A DNA stretch of 64,000 nucleotides from Candidatus Latescibacterota bacterium (GCA_022706085.1 JAKJDF010000001.1:526674-590673), one strand, 5' to 3'; shown: positions 1 through 8,985, counted from the first letter of the stretch. Numbers and translations: made by a program. The notes: generated by a model from the sequence alone, not told the origin.

Positions 1-1434
1 CCCCGCCTCTTTGAACGTCTTCTGGCGGTCGGGGTCGAATGAATCCTGATGGTGCGCCGTGGCAAAACGCGGCGCGGTGACGGCCGCATCGGGCGCCATC
101 CCGTAGTCAATGGCGTTCAGCAGGAGATTCAGCGTCACCTGGTCCTGCAGATCGCCCCCGGCAACGCTGATCGCCATGACGGGCTTCCCGTCTTTCAGCA
201 CAAGCGTCGGCGTGAGGGTAATCCGCGGCCGTTTGCCGGGCGCAATGCAGTTGGGATGACCCGGCGTGGTGTTGAGGCTGCGCAGCCGGTTGCCATAGGT
301 TACGCCTGCTTTGCCGCCATCCCGTGGCGTTTTTGGCACATTAGCGCTTGGCGTGGCCGATACGACGTTTCCCCAGCGATCCGCGACCACGCAGGTGGTG
401 GTTCCTCCCACCCCCGGGCGAAACGCCCCGCCGTTCTTCAGGGGTTTCATCCCGTCCGGATCCCCCTGCCGCGCTTCTCGGGAGGCCATGCGCATGTCGA
501 TGAGTGGGCGTCGAAGCGCGGCGTAGCGGTCGGATAGGAGGGCAGGAAGCGGTACGCGGACGAATTCGGGGTCGCCATAGAATTCGTCACGGTCCGCCAG
601 CGCCAGCTTGAGCGCCTCGGTCGCCACGTGGATGGCATCCGGTGAGAGCCAACCCATCGCACTCAGATCGAACCCTTCGAGCAACCGCAGCGTCTGGCAG
701 AGGAACGGTCCCTGAGTCCACGGCCCGCATTTGCATACGGTGTACCCCCGGTAGTTCGCGCAGACAGGCTCCTCGATCGTAGTCCGGTGCGCGGCCAGAT
801 CGGGCCTCCGAAGAAATCCGCCCTGCTCGATCCAGTAGGCCTCCAGTTCGTCCGCGATGTCATTTCGACTCGCGTGCCGCCCGTAGAAACGGTCGCACGC
901 CGCCTGCAGCTTTTCCTCCCTCGTTCCGGTGGTAATGCGCTCCTCCTCCACCATTCTGCGAAGCGTATGCGCGAGCTTGGGGTGCCACTCCTCCGATCCG
1001 GCGTCGAGAAGCGCCAGCGCCGGCGCGACCACGTCGGATAGCGACTTCGTCCCGTACTGCTGGAGCGTGGTGATGCAGAGATCCACCACGGAAGGTACGG
1101 GCGCCATTTTGATGTCGTCCGGGATGCCATTTCGCATGTACCACGCGATGGCGTCCTCCGAACGAGGAGCGCGCCCCTGCCCGCACAGCACCTTCGTCTG
1201 TCGGGTGCGTGCTTCGTGGATAATGAGCGGCACCTCGCCGCCAATGGAGCAATCGCCGTGGTCGGTGACGTTCAGCGCGAAAATCGTTGCGACAGCGGCA
1301 TCAGCGGCGTTTCCTCCCGCCTCGAGGAGGCTGATTCCGGCGGCAACCGCCTCTGCCGCGCCCGCGGTCACCACCCCGGTCGCGCTGGTAGCGTTCCAGC
1401 CGATTGTCTCCGTATAGGCACCCATACTCTGCAT
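1..1434 (-). CDS. Gamma-glutamyltransferase-like protein, C-terminus outside window
   Basis: About 478 codons are visible and the frame runs off the left edge. The protein belongs to the gamma-glutamyltranspeptidase Ntn-hydrolase family, which transfers or hydrolyses gamma-glutamyl groups of glutathione and related amides. The N-terminal ATSATGVVTAGAAEAVAAG and GGNAADAAVA segments are typical. The autoprocessing site is recognisable as GGTTTCVVAD, with T345 at the position of the family nucleophile, so the small subunit starts there. No signal peptide is seen, unlike periplasmic Ggt, so a cytoplasmic amidase-like role is possible. An ATG at 1434 has GGAGG only 2 bases away; an in-frame ATG at 1425 gives a better spacing of about 10 bases and may be the true start. 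Family is clear; substrate is unknown. Confidence 0.85.
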   Translation of the reverse strand, partial: MQSMGAYTETIGWNATSATGVVTAGAAEAVAAGISLLEAGGNAADAAVATIFALNVTDHGDCSIGGEVPLIIHEARTRQTKVLCGQGRAPRSEDAIAWYMRNGIPDDIKMAPVPSVVDLCITTLQQYGTKSLSDVVAPALALLDAGSEEWHPKLAHTLRRMVEEERITTGTREEKLQAACDRFYGRHASRNDIADELEAYWIEQGGFLRRPDLAAHRTTIEEPVCANYRGYTVCKCGPWTQGPFLCQTLRLLEGFDLSAMGWLSPDAIHVATEALKLALADRDEFYGDPEFVRVPLPALLSDRYAALRRPLIDMRMASREARQGDPDGMKPLKNGGAFRPGVGGTTTCVVADRWGNVVSATPSANVPKTPRDGGKAGVTYGNRLRSLNTTPGHPNCIAPGKRPRITLTPTLVLKDGKPVMAISVAGGDLQDQVTLNLLLNAIDYGMAPDAAVTAPRFATAHHQDSFDPDRQKTFKEAG

Positions 1435-1483
1435 TACCTCCGGTTCTGGTTGGCATTGAAGACGAAGCACACACGACCACCCG

Positions 1484-1535
1484 TATCTAGCTGTGGTGAA
1501 GAGGCGTCTTCGTGTCAAGAGGGGAGGCAAAAAAA
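1484..1535. repeat. Dispersed 52-bp intergenic repeat, copy 1
   Basis: A 52-base stretch recurs at 26506-26558 in the same orientation with about four substitutions. It contains GAAGAGGCGTCTTCGTGTCA, whose first part can form a small hairpin, and ends in a run of A. Both copies sit just upstream of a minus-strand gene start. Read on the minus strand each contains TTGACA, but no -10 box lies at a standard distance. Confidence 0.7.
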
Positions 1536-1604
1536 GTTTGAGGGACCCGCAACCAGCCCCAACGGGACGAAACAGTCGGAAGCGCGGGCGGCGACGCCTG
1601 CCTG

Positions 1605-2858
1605 TTACGCGGGCCCGGCAGTCATCTTACGCAGGGAGGGAAGGCGAACCGTGAAAAGCACGGCGCCAAAAACGCAGAGGACCCCGCTGGCAATCACGGC
1701 AACAGGCGCGGTGAACAGTTTCGCTGACGTGCCGGCGTAAAGGCTTCCGAAGGGCGCCATTCCCATGAACGCCATGGCGTACAGGCTCATGACTCGCCCT
1801 CGTTTGTCCTCGTCCACCACCGTCTGGATAACCGTGTTGCTCGACGCGATGATCACCATCTGCGCGAAACCCGTTACCAGCACGATGGCGTAGGATAGCC
1901 ACACTATCCGGGAGCCCCCCAGCGCGAGCAACCCGAGACCGAGCAGCATCAGAGAGGCGGGAATCTGCCAGTCGATCGTGAGGTTGTCTTTCCGGGAGGC
2001 CAGGTAAAATGCGCCGCCCACGGCCCCCACGCCCGTAATCGCCATCAGAAAACCGAGCGTATCGGGTCCACCCTGCAGCACGTCTTTTGCGAACACAGGG
2101 AGAAGGGTCATGTAGGACATCCCGACGACGCTGACGAAGGCCATCAGGATCAGCGTTGCGCGGATAGGGACTGTCCGGTACGCGTATACTGCTCCCTCCT
2201 TCAACTCCACGAGCACCTTCCGGTGCGTCCCGTTCGTGGTTCGGGGAGCAATCTTCATCGCAAGCAGGGCGGCGATGACCGCGACGAAGGTGGCCGCGTT
2301 GATGAAAAAGCAAACCCACTCACCGAACGCGGCGATCACGAGACCGGCAATTGAAGGCCCGACAAGGCGTGCGCCGTTGAACATCGTGGAGTTCAGCGCG
2401 ATGGCATTCCCCAGGTCCCTTTTGTCCTCGACCATGTCTACCACAAGCGACTGTCGGGCCGGTACGTCGAACGCCATCACGATTCCCGAGATGGCGCTCA
2501 ACACGAGGATATGCCACACCTGAACGATTTCCGTCACCACCAGAAGCCCGAGCGCGAGCGCACTCAGCGTGAATCCGATCTGTGTTCCCAGCATCATGGT
2601 GTGCCGGTTCCAACGGTCCGCCAGAACGCCGGTGAAGGGGGCCAGCAGGAAGGTTGGCAGCATCCCGACGAATTCCACCGTTCCGAGCAGCATGGCGGAG
2701 TTGGTGATTCGGTACACCAGCCAGCTCATGGCGACGCGCTGAATCCACGTGCCGATGAGCGAAATGCCCTGACCGAAAAAGAAAAGCCGGTAGTTTCGGC
2801 TTTTCATCGCTCGGAGGCTGTTCTGGAAAAAGGAGGAGACCTGGGAAGAAAGATTCAC
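1605..2858 (-). CDS. MFS transporter, MFS_3 / EntS-like exporter family
   Basis: This 417-residue polytopic membrane protein matches the MFS_3 branch of the major facilitator superfamily, which includes the enterobactin exporter EntS. Early landmarks are the segment NYRLFFFGQGISLIGTWIQ and the loop 2-3 motif GVLADRWNRH. About 12 hydrophobic segments follow, which is the full family length. It probably exports a small molecule by proton antiport; the substrate cannot be told. The start used is GTG at 2858; an ATG at 2807 (MKSRNYR) is an alternative because neither has a strong Shine-Dalgarno. It lies 81 bases downstream of the aldo/keto reductase on the same strand and may be co-transcribed with it. 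Confidence 0.88.
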   Translation of the reverse strand: MNLSSQVSSFFQNSLRAMKSRNYRLFFFGQGISLIGTWIQRVAMSWLVYRITNSAMLLGTVEFVGMLPTFLLAPFTGVLADRWNRHTMMLGTQIGFTLSALALGLLVVTEIVQVWHILVLSAISGIVMAFDVPARQSLVVDMVEDKRDLGNAIALNSTMFNGARLVGPSIAGLVIAAFGEWVCFFINAATFVAVIAALLAMKIAPRTTNGTHRKVLVELKEGAVYAYRTVPIRATLILMAFVSVVGMSYMTLLPVFAKDVLQGGPDTLGFLMAITGVGAVGGAFYLASRKDNLTIDWQIPASLMLLGLGLLALGGSRIVWLSYAIVLVTGFAQMVIIASSNTVIQTVVDEDKRGRVMSLYAMAFMGMAPFGSLYAGTSAKLFTAPVAVIASGVLCVFGAVLFTVRLPSLRKMTAGPA

Positions 2859-2939
2859 GTTCCGGGTTACCCTCGCAGGGAAAGGACAGTGGGCGTCTTG
2901 AGGTCACGCCCCCTTCCGCGCAGTGCCTGAAGAGCGGGG

Positions 2940-4067
2940 TCAGGTGCCGAGCGTTGCGGCGACTTCCTTCATTTGTTTCGGAATGGGGATGTTCTGCGGG
3001 CACTTGGGTTCGCATTCGCCGCATTGCGTACAGGCGGCAGCCCACGCTTCGACGATGTTGTCTTCCACTTTGCGCTCTTTCAGGCGGGCGTAGCGCTCCT
3101 TCGCATAATCTTTGAGCCCCCACACGCGGTAGTAGTTCATGAGCTCGAAGTTGCGCGGGATGTCGATTCCGTGGGGACACGGCATGCAGTAGTTGCAGCC
3201 GGTGCAGTAGAGGTCCGACAGCGCTTTGACTTCATCCAGATTCTTCGCGATCTGGGCCCGGTCGCTCTCCGAAAGCACTCCGGCGGTCTCCGCGGTTGCG
3301 AGGTTCTCTTTCACCTGTTCCATGGTGCTCATGCCGGAAAGCGCCACCGTAACGCCCGGGTTGCCCATGACAAACCGAAGCGCAGCTTCGGCGCTGCTCT
3401 GCACGGGCCCCGGAATGAGCTTCCTGATGCCGTCCGAAGGGGCGGCGAGCCGGCCTCCGCCGACGGGTCCCATCACCACCACGCCTAGCCCTTTTTCATG
3501 GGCATGGGCAATGCCGGCCTCGTTTGCCCGGTCGAGCAGGTTGTACTGGAGCAACACACCCTCAAAGAAGCCCGTGTCTACAAGCTTGATGAGGTTCTCC
3601 GGCTTGTCGTGAAACGAAAACGCGCAGTGGGTAACGATCCCCTCCTTCTGCGCACGCCGCATTTCGTCCGCCGGCCCTCCGGGCACGATGAACTTCTCGT
3701 TCCATTCGTCCCAGCCGATGCCGTGGAAGTGGTAGACGTCGATCCTCTCCACATCGAGCTTGCGGAGCTGTTCGTCCAGCGTCTGGCGCCACTTCCTGCC
3801 ATCCGGTTCGTGCACCGGGTTCTTTGTCGAAAGCGTCACCTTCTGGCGGTAGCCGTCCTTCAGCGCCCTGCCGACCACGATCTCGCTCTCGTGGTTGCAG
3901 TAGAAGAATGCCGTGTCGATGTAGTTGACGCCGTGGTCTATCGCATACCGGAGCATCCGGATGGCTTCGTCCTCAATGACATGCTCGTCTTTCATGGGCA
4001 GCCGCATGCACCCGAAACCCAGCAGCGAAAGCCTGAGTCCTGTGTTACCGTACGCTCTGTACTCCAT
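2940..4067 (-). CDS. Aldo/keto reductase with C-terminal 2x[4Fe-4S] ferredoxin domain
   Basis: The 375-residue protein has an N-terminal AKR TIM barrel (residues 1-270) with the expected YIDTAFFY, LSTKN and VYHFHG strand-end motifs carrying catalytic Asp/Tyr/Lys/His positions. The C-terminal third holds two cysteine clusters, CTGCNYCMPCPHGIDIP and CTQCGECEPKCPQNIPIP, typical of [4Fe-4S] ferredoxin domains. This architecture is known from the COG1453 oxidoreductases of anaerobic and environmental bacteria; substrates are poorly defined. The iron-sulfur domain suggests electrons from or to ferredoxin as well as NAD(P)H. The ATG at 4067 has GGAGG 7 bases upstream; a TTG one codon earlier is less likely. 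Confidence 0.92.
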   Translation of the reverse strand: MEYRAYGNTGLRLSLLGFGCMRLPMKDEHVIEDEAIRMLRYAIDHGVNYIDTAFFYCNHESEIVVGRALKDGYRQKVTLSTKNPVHEPDGRKWRQTLDEQLRKLDVERIDVYHFHGIGWDEWNEKFIVPGGPADEMRRAQKEGIVTHCAFSFHDKPENLIKLVDTGFFEGVLLQYNLLDRANEAGIAHAHEKGLGVVVMGPVGGGRLAAPSDGIRKLIPGPVQSSAEAALRFVMGNPGVTVALSGMSTMEQVKENLATAETAGVLSESDRAQIAKNLDEVKALSDLYCTGCNYCMPCPHGIDIPRNFELMNYYRVWGLKDYAKERYARLKERKVEDNIVEAWAAACTQCGECEPKCPQNIPIPKQMKEVAATLGT

Positions 4068-4179
4068 CAAGTATCCTCCAGCACGCCGTTGTCAACGGCT
4101 CAAAATCCGGCGAAAGTGTCACACTTTATCAAATGTACGCCGGCTGCACGCACCGGGCCAAAGAACGGACGGGCTCCCG

Positions 4180-5301
4180 TCAGCTTTTGCCCAGTTCATC
4201 GGGGTTCAGGGGCCTGAGGGAATCGAGCACGAATTCCCCGTCCTGCCGGACAAGAACGTCGTCAAAATAGAGCTTTCCGCCGCCGCTTTCGGCGTCCTGC
4301 AACAGCACCATGTCCCAGTGGATGTCCGAGCGGTTGCCGTTGTCGGCCTCTTCGTACGCGTTTCCGGGGGTAAGGTGAATCGATCCCGCGATTTTCTCAT
4401 CGAACAGGATATCCCCCATTGCACGGCGGATGAACGGGTTCACGCCGATTGCGAACTCGCCGACGTACCGCGCGCCTTCGTCGGTGTCCAGAATCTCATT
4501 CAGCTTCTGCGTTTTGCTGGCACTGGCGCGGACCACCTTCCCCCTGTCGAATTCGAGCCGGATGCCCTCGAAATTGATGCCGTGGTACGGGCTTCGCGCG
4601 TTGAAGGCGATCTTCCCGTTGACGGAATCCCGTACCGGCGCCGTGAAGATCTCCCCGTCCGGAATGTTGTTCTGCCCCGTGCAGGCGATAACCGGAATCC
4701 CTTCGATCGAGAACCGGAGGTCGGTATCGGGGCCGACGATCCGGACAAGTTTCGTCTTTTCCATCAGCTCCCGCAACGGCACCATCGCGGCCGTCATCCT
4801 GCCATAATCGAGCGTGCACACCCGGAAGTAGAAATCCTCGAACGCTTCGGTGCTCATCTGCGCAAGCTGAGCCATGGATGGGGTCGGGTAGCGCAGGGCG
4901 ACCCATTTCGTCTGCTTCACTCGCACGTCAAAGTGCACCGGTTGCAGGAACCTGCGCTCGTAAATGCGCATCGCTTCGCGCGGAACGTCGGACATCTCGC
5001 TTATGTTGCTGGTTCCGCGGATGGATATGTACGCCTGCATTTTCTCCATGCGCGCCTTTTCGATTTCGCCGTGCAGTGTCATCTGTTCGTCTGAACAGAG
5101 GCGCACAAACTCGCGTTGCACGCGGGGATGAAACAGGTTCACGAACACCCGCGCTCCGACGTTGCGCGCCGCCCGCATTACCGAGATCACGAGCTCATCG
5201 GGCGCTTCCGTGGCTTCGATGAGGACATTTTCGCCCTCCTTCAGCGCGGTCGAATAGCCAACGAGAACCTGTGCGAGCTGGTCGAAACGGGGATCGGGCA
5301 T
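4180..5301 (-). CDS. Aminopeptidase, M29 (thermophilic metalloprotease) family
   Basis: The 373-residue protein matches the M29 dinuclear-metal aminopeptidases (AmpS/AmpT/PepS type), which remove N-terminal amino acids from peptides in the cytoplasm. The conserved metal and catalytic side chains can be placed: E217 in PDGEIFT, E282 in GEFAIG, H309 in GSIHLTPGNAYEE, Y316, then H328 and D330 in SDIHWD. Length is slightly shorter than the usual 400-410. The chosen start is ATG 5301 (MPDPRFDQLA); the frame is open upstream but that stretch is low-quality, Arg/Gly-rich sequence. It is divergent from the DUF72 gene. Confidence 0.92.
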   Translation of the reverse strand: MPDPRFDQLAQVLVGYSTALKEGENVLIEATEAPDELVISVMRAARNVGARVFVNLFHPRVQREFVRLCSDEQMTLHGEIEKARMEKMQAYISIRGTSNISEMSDVPREAMRIYERRFLQPVHFDVRVKQTKWVALRYPTPSMAQLAQMSTEAFEDFYFRVCTLDYGRMTAAMVPLRELMEKTKLVRIVGPDTDLRFSIEGIPVIACTGQNNIPDGEIFTAPVRDSVNGKIAFNARSPYHGINFEGIRLEFDRGKVVRASASKTQKLNEILDTDEGARYVGEFAIGVNPFIRRAMGDILFDEKIAGSIHLTPGNAYEEADNGNRSDIHWDMVLLQDAESGGGKLYFDDVLVRQDGEFVLDSLRPLNPDELGKS

Positions 5302-5611
5302 GGGGAACCTCTCGTTGTGGAGGGTCGCGTGATGTGTCCGGGCAGCGTACCAAAGATACGCAGCGGGGAGAGGGAGCCCCTCATTCTGCGTGCGCATGAA
5401 GCCGGGCGGCGCGGTGTATCGAGCCGCATCGCGCAGACCGGCGCGAGTGAGGTTATTGGTCGCGACCGAGCGTGCCCCGCCACCCCGTGCACCTGCCCCC
5501 CGGCGCCGCTCGCCGTGGTCGGCCACATCGGCTATTGACGACGCGGCGCGGACCGGGTACGTTTTCGCACCGGCGCACGACACTGGCGTGCAGTCTCAAA
5601 CGAGGCTTGGG
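5302..5611. other. Divergent intergenic region between M29 peptidase and DUF72 genes
   Basis: This stretch of 310 bases separates two divergent genes and should carry both promoters. I found no convincing -35/-10 pair, hairpin or known repeat. Frames that remain open across it are extensions of the flanking genes with no family similarity. Confidence 0.6.
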
Positions 5612-6418
5612 ATGGCAGGGCAGGCGCACGTTCATATCGGTTGCTGCGGGTGGCACTACGACGACTGGCGTGGCCCGTTTTACGAAAACGACACGGACCC
5701 GGACCAGGAACTTGGCTCCTACGCCATCACGTTCGACACCGTGGAGATTGACAGCACCTTCTACGGTATCCCGCTCGCCACCACGGTGCATCAGTGGTAC
5801 CAGCGCACGCCCGCGCGGTTCCGCTTCGCCGCCAAAGTGCCACGCAGCGTTACCCATGAAGGGTCGCTGGCGGAAGGGGTCCGGGAATTCCGGGCCTTCT
5901 GCACAGTGATGCGCGGCCTTGGCCAGAAACTCGGCGTGCTTCTCATCCAGCTTCCCCCCAGCTTCACCGTTCAATCCGCCGGGGTGCTGGATGATTTCCT
6001 CGACCAGCTTCCCACCGACATCCGGTTCGCGGTGGAGGTGCGTCACCGCTCGCTGTTCACCGGTGAGGTGTACGACATGCTCCGCCATCACCGTGTGGCG
6101 TGGGTCATTTCCGACATCACGGGGTTGCCCATTGCCGAAGAAGTGACCGCGGATTTTTCCTATATCCGGTGGATGGGCAACCGGGATGACGTGCGCGTGT
6201 TCGACCGCGAAACGATCAACCGTTCCGCGGAACTGGTTGCCTGGCGGGAGAGAATCATCGCGTTGCGCGAGCAGGTGTCCGAGATTTTCGGGTATTTCAA
6301 CAACCACTACAGCGGGCATGCGCCGGCAACCGCGCAACGGTTCAAAGAGATGATCGGGCTGCCCACAACCCGGCGGACATTGTGGCGGCAGGCGAGTCTT
6401 CTTGACGGGCTTCCGTAG
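5612..6418 (+). CDS. DUF72 domain protein (YecE family)
   Basis: The 268-residue protein is a full-length DUF72 (YecE-like) TIM-barrel protein. Recognisable family segments are IGCCGWHYDDWRGPFY near the N-terminus, FDTVEIDSTFYGIP, FRFAAKVPRSVTHE, LIQLPPSF, FAVEVRHRSLF, and FGYFNNHYSGHAP near the C-terminus. The biochemical function of this family is not settled. The ATG at 5612 gives a start directly before the first conserved strand; no good Shine-Dalgarno is visible (GGCTTGGG lies just upstream). It stands alone, divergent from the peptidase gene. Confidence 0.93.
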   Translation: MAGQAHVHIGCCGWHYDDWRGPFYENDTDPDQELGSYAITFDTVEIDSTFYGIPLATTVHQWYQRTPARFRFAAKVPRSVTHEGSLAEGVREFRAFCTVMRGLGQKLGVLLIQLPPSFTVQSAGVLDDFLDQLPTDIRFAVEVRHRSLFTGEVYDMLRHHRVAWVISDITGLPIAEEVTADFSYIRWMGNRDDVRVFDRETINRSAELVAWRERIIALREQVSEIFGYFNNHYSGHAPATAQRFKEMIGLPTTRRTLWRQASLLDGLP

Positions 6419-6478
6419 TGCGGGCACACGCCGTCTGAGGCAAAACGGCGTCTTCGTGTCAGGCTTTTCCGCAGACGT

Positions 6479-6640
6479 TCGACGCGGGTGGGCACGGGGG
6501 CCCAAACCTGCACTTGCCGCATTCCTTCGTGGTCTTCGCGCCTTCGTGTGAGCCAACCGGGTTGGCACGCAGGTCTGCCCCTGCTCGACGCGGGTGGGCA
6601 CGGGGGCCCACCCCTGCATTTGCCGCCACATTCCTTCGTG
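6479..6640. repeat. Pair of about 53-bp direct repeats
   Basis: The segments 6479-6531 and 6585-6640 share TCGACGCGGGTGGGCACGGG followed by a GC-rich block and ATTCCTTCGTG, with a small insertion in the second copy. They lie 106 bases apart in the convergent gap between the DUF72 gene and the beta-helix/propeller gene. No coding potential is evident. Confidence 0.75.
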
Positions 6641-6661
6641 CTCAAGTATGCGAACCCGTGC

Positions 6662-8551
6662 TTACGAACCCGCCCACCACCCCGCGAAGAAATCCGCCAT
6701 GGGGCCGTCATACGTCTTGCGCTTGAGCCGCGTCCATGTGAGCTGGTCGCCGACGGCATAGTAGAGGTAGGTCTTCCATGCAAACTCAACAATTTCGGGG
6801 TCGGACGCGTTGTTGCCTTCGTCGAGGCCTTCCGGGGTGAGCACCGGATTCATCGGGCTCAGGTGCCACGTTTTGAGGTCTTTCGACCGCGCGATCTGCG
6901 TTTCGAAAAACCAGCGCGGAGTTCGGTGCTCCAGATACAACTGGTAGAACCACCCGTCCGCAAACCGGATGCACGGGCATGCGGCGTAACGCTCGGGCCC
7001 GAATATCGCGTCCGGCATTTTCTTCCAGTTTTCCAAATCGGCCGATACCGCGTATTTGATCGTGAACGGCACGTACGCCGGGTCATCCGATTCGTACGCC
7101 ATCACGAATCCGTCCGGAGCCGCGCACACGGACGTGTTGAACAGATGCTCGGCGCCTTCCTGCTCGATCACCACCTTCTGCGTCCAGTTCGTCAGGTCGG
7201 ACGATTTGAACAGGGTGACGTCGTTCCATGTGCCGTCGCCGTGCCGGGAGGCGAACGCGTAGAACGTGTCCTTCCACACGAAGGCCGAGGCGAGGCTGTA
7301 GCCCTCGGCGAAACGGGCAAGCTCCGCGCCGGTTTCCACGTCGGAAAGCCGCAGGTAGAGACCGCGCGCGGTGTCGGCAGCAACCGGGCGGACGCACGTC
7401 ATGTGGCAGAGCCGTCCCTTCCACACCACCGGCGTCAACTCGCAGACGTGGTTTTCCACCGATTCCGCACTGCGGAGAACCGGGCGGCGCGCCGATGGGG
7501 TCGCCGGCGCAGGCGGGGATGGCGGCTTGATGTATTCGAAGACATCCGCAGGCCAGTGCCCCATGGGCTGAATGCCCTTTGGGACCTCCTGCTCGAACTG
7601 GACGTACGCCTGCACGCAACCCTTTGTCGTGTAACCGATCTGGTCGACGGTTTCCTTCTTTTCGCGCACGCCGAACACTTTGTAGCCCATCATGGTGGTA
7701 TCCTCCAGGTCCACGTGGAGGTACTTCCCCTCGATCACGCTCTGGATGATGCCGTCTGACGGGGTGCCGCGCGGCTGCGAAAAATTCAGTACGATGAGGC
7801 GGCAGCGTTCCACCCTGATGCGCGAATACGTGCTGAAGCCCGGGTTGCCTGACTTCAACGCGCACTGCGGGCCCACAAGCGTGCAGTCCTCGAAGACGAA
7901 ATCCGGCTCATCGCGCGGGGCGGTGTTCTCGGCGCGACAGTACGCCCCGGCCGTGTCGCCCCACCAGTCCAGTGACCAGAGGCAGCACCGCCGCCAGATC
8001 ATCGGCTCGCCCTCCCGGGGGAGCACATTGCCCGCTCCGCCCCCGAACGCCCTGCCGATGCCGACGCTGTCTTCCACGATGACGGAGAAGGGCGTCGTGT
8101 CGTTATCCCAGAACAGGCCGGCGTCGCCACCGGTGGCGTACACGTGACGGATGATCCAGCGATCCCACTCCACGCCGGGGTATTCCACCGAACTGCGCGG
8201 AACCTGCCAGTAGTCTATGCTCTGCATGCCTTTCTTCGGGTCGCTGGCGTCCAGCACGGCGTATCCTGCGGCACCGGAGCCCAGAGACCCGTCGAAATCC
8301 ACGTCGAAAAGGTTGTAGGAACCCTCCGCTCCCGGGAAGGCGGGATGCAGGTTCGCTTCCATGTAGGTGTCCGGCCGCACGATTATCCGGTGACCCCCGC
8401 CGTTGTCGGGGATGGCGTCAAGCCCGGCCTGTACGGTGGTGAATGCCGTGGCCCATGTTCGCCCGTCGGTGTTATCCCCGAACCGGGAGACGTAGATGGT
8501 CGTGCCGGTGCGTTGAGAGGTGTATCCCGTTCCGTTCACATTCGATGCCAT
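6662..8551 (-). CDS. Right-handed beta-helix protein fused to a five-bladed beta-propeller hydrolase-like domain
   Basis: The 629-residue protein has two parts. Residues 1-340 look like a parallel beta-helix of the pectate-lyase-like fold: a TIYVSRFGDNTDGRTWATAF opening, an IIVRPDTY coil and repeated short strands around VIVEDSVGIG, FVFEDCTLVGP, IRVERCRLIVL. Residues 360-629 resemble GH43/GH32/GH130-type propellers, with SSDLTNWTQK, SADLENWKK, FADGWFYQLYLEHRTP and SKDLKTWH blade motifs. No signal peptide is seen. A polysaccharide-degrading or carbohydrate-binding role is likely but no catalytic residues can be assigned. The ATG at 8551 is preceded directly by AAGGA, which is unusually close. 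Upstream lies a repeat-rich gap. Confidence 0.75.
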   Translation of the reverse strand: MASNVNGTGYTSQRTGTTIYVSRFGDNTDGRTWATAFTTVQAGLDAIPDNGGGHRIIVRPDTYMEANLHPAFPGAEGSYNLFDVDFDGSLGSGAAGYAVLDASDPKKGMQSIDYWQVPRSSVEYPGVEWDRWIIRHVYATGGDAGLFWDNDTTPFSVIVEDSVGIGRAFGGGAGNVLPREGEPMIWRRCCLWSLDWWGDTAGAYCRAENTAPRDEPDFVFEDCTLVGPQCALKSGNPGFSTYSRIRVERCRLIVLNFSQPRGTPSDGIIQSVIEGKYLHVDLEDTTMMGYKVFGVREKKETVDQIGYTTKGCVQAYVQFEQEVPKGIQPMGHWPADVFEYIKPPSPPAPATPSARRPVLRSAESVENHVCELTPVVWKGRLCHMTCVRPVAADTARGLYLRLSDVETGAELARFAEGYSLASAFVWKDTFYAFASRHGDGTWNDVTLFKSSDLTNWTQKVVIEQEGAEHLFNTSVCAAPDGFVMAYESDDPAYVPFTIKYAVSADLENWKKMPDAIFGPERYAACPCIRFADGWFYQLYLEHRTPRWFFETQIARSKDLKTWHLSPMNPVLTPEGLDEGNNASDPEIVEFAWKTYLYYAVGDQLTWTRLKRKTYDGPMADFFAGWWAGS

Positions 8552-8792
8552 TCCTTATTCCCTTTCCCGTTCCCGGGGCTGTGACCCGGTCCTTTCGCTG
8601 TGGTGCCCGGGACGTTGCCCCAGGCTGAGCTATATCGGCCCTTCAGGCCTTCCTCAGGCGCTCGCACCAGCGAGCGCCCAACCTGCGCGGGCCCTGAGCG
8701 TGCTCCCGCCAACGCATTTCCCGGGCGTGCCCTTCGACAGGCTCAGGGACCCGCCCATTCGGGGCCTTTTGCCCCCGTCGCCCGGTTCGCAG

Positions 8793-8819
8793 GGTAGGGC
8801 GGTCTCGCCGAGACCGCCG
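8793..8819 (+). repeat. 27-bp REP element (GGTAGGGCG family)
   Basis: Head GGTAGGGCG, stem GTC/GAC around the loop TCGCCGA, tail CGCCG. An identical copy lies inverted at 51128-51154, and stem variants lie at 29101 and 48930. The stem is perfect over eight base pairs. Confidence 0.8.
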
Positions 8820-8833
8820 CAGATGCCTCTTCT

Positions 8834-8858
8834 GGATTCCCGCCTTCGCGGGAATGAC
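8834..8858 (+). repeat. GGATTCCCGC/GCGGGAATGAC palindrome
   Basis: An 8-bp inverted repeat (ATTCCCGC/GCGGGAAT) around CTTC. This is a palindrome type widespread in bacterial intergenic DNA. Close copies are at 10381 and 29194, degenerate ones at 21499 and 51181. Confidence 0.8.
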
Positions 8859-8892
8859 TACCCGAGTGAGTGCTGGTCGTCGTGCAACGACC

Positions 8893-8985
8893 CCGGTCGT
8901 CGAGTGGCGAACCGGCGCCTCAACAGGCCTTCTGCGGTTCCCGAAGGTTTGGCCACCGGTTCGCCGCATCGAGACGCACCGGCGC
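8893..8985 (+). repeat. 93-bp long-hairpin element, copy 1
   Basis: The element starts CCGGTCGTCGAGTGGCGAAC and ends CGAGACGCACCGGCGC. GGCGAACCGG pairs with CCGGTTCGCC, and an inner CCTTC pairs with GAAGG inside GGCC/GGCC. Outer CGTCGA can pair with TCGAGACG across a bulge. Copies at 10427 and 51284 change paired bases together. Confidence 0.75.

Noticed and set aside
3925-5094. A 389-codon plus-strand frame
   Set aside because: Antisense to the M29 peptidase, whose metal-binding residues can all be located.
5453-6631. A 392-codon open frame on the minus strand across the DUF72 gene
   Set aside because: It is antisense to a protein with clear DUF72 motifs and encodes His/Pro/Arg-rich sequence with no family features; a shadow of high GC coding.
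6488-7759. A 423-codon plus-strand frame
   Set aside because: Antisense to the beta-helix/propeller gene and opens in a direct-repeat region; Arg/His-rich.
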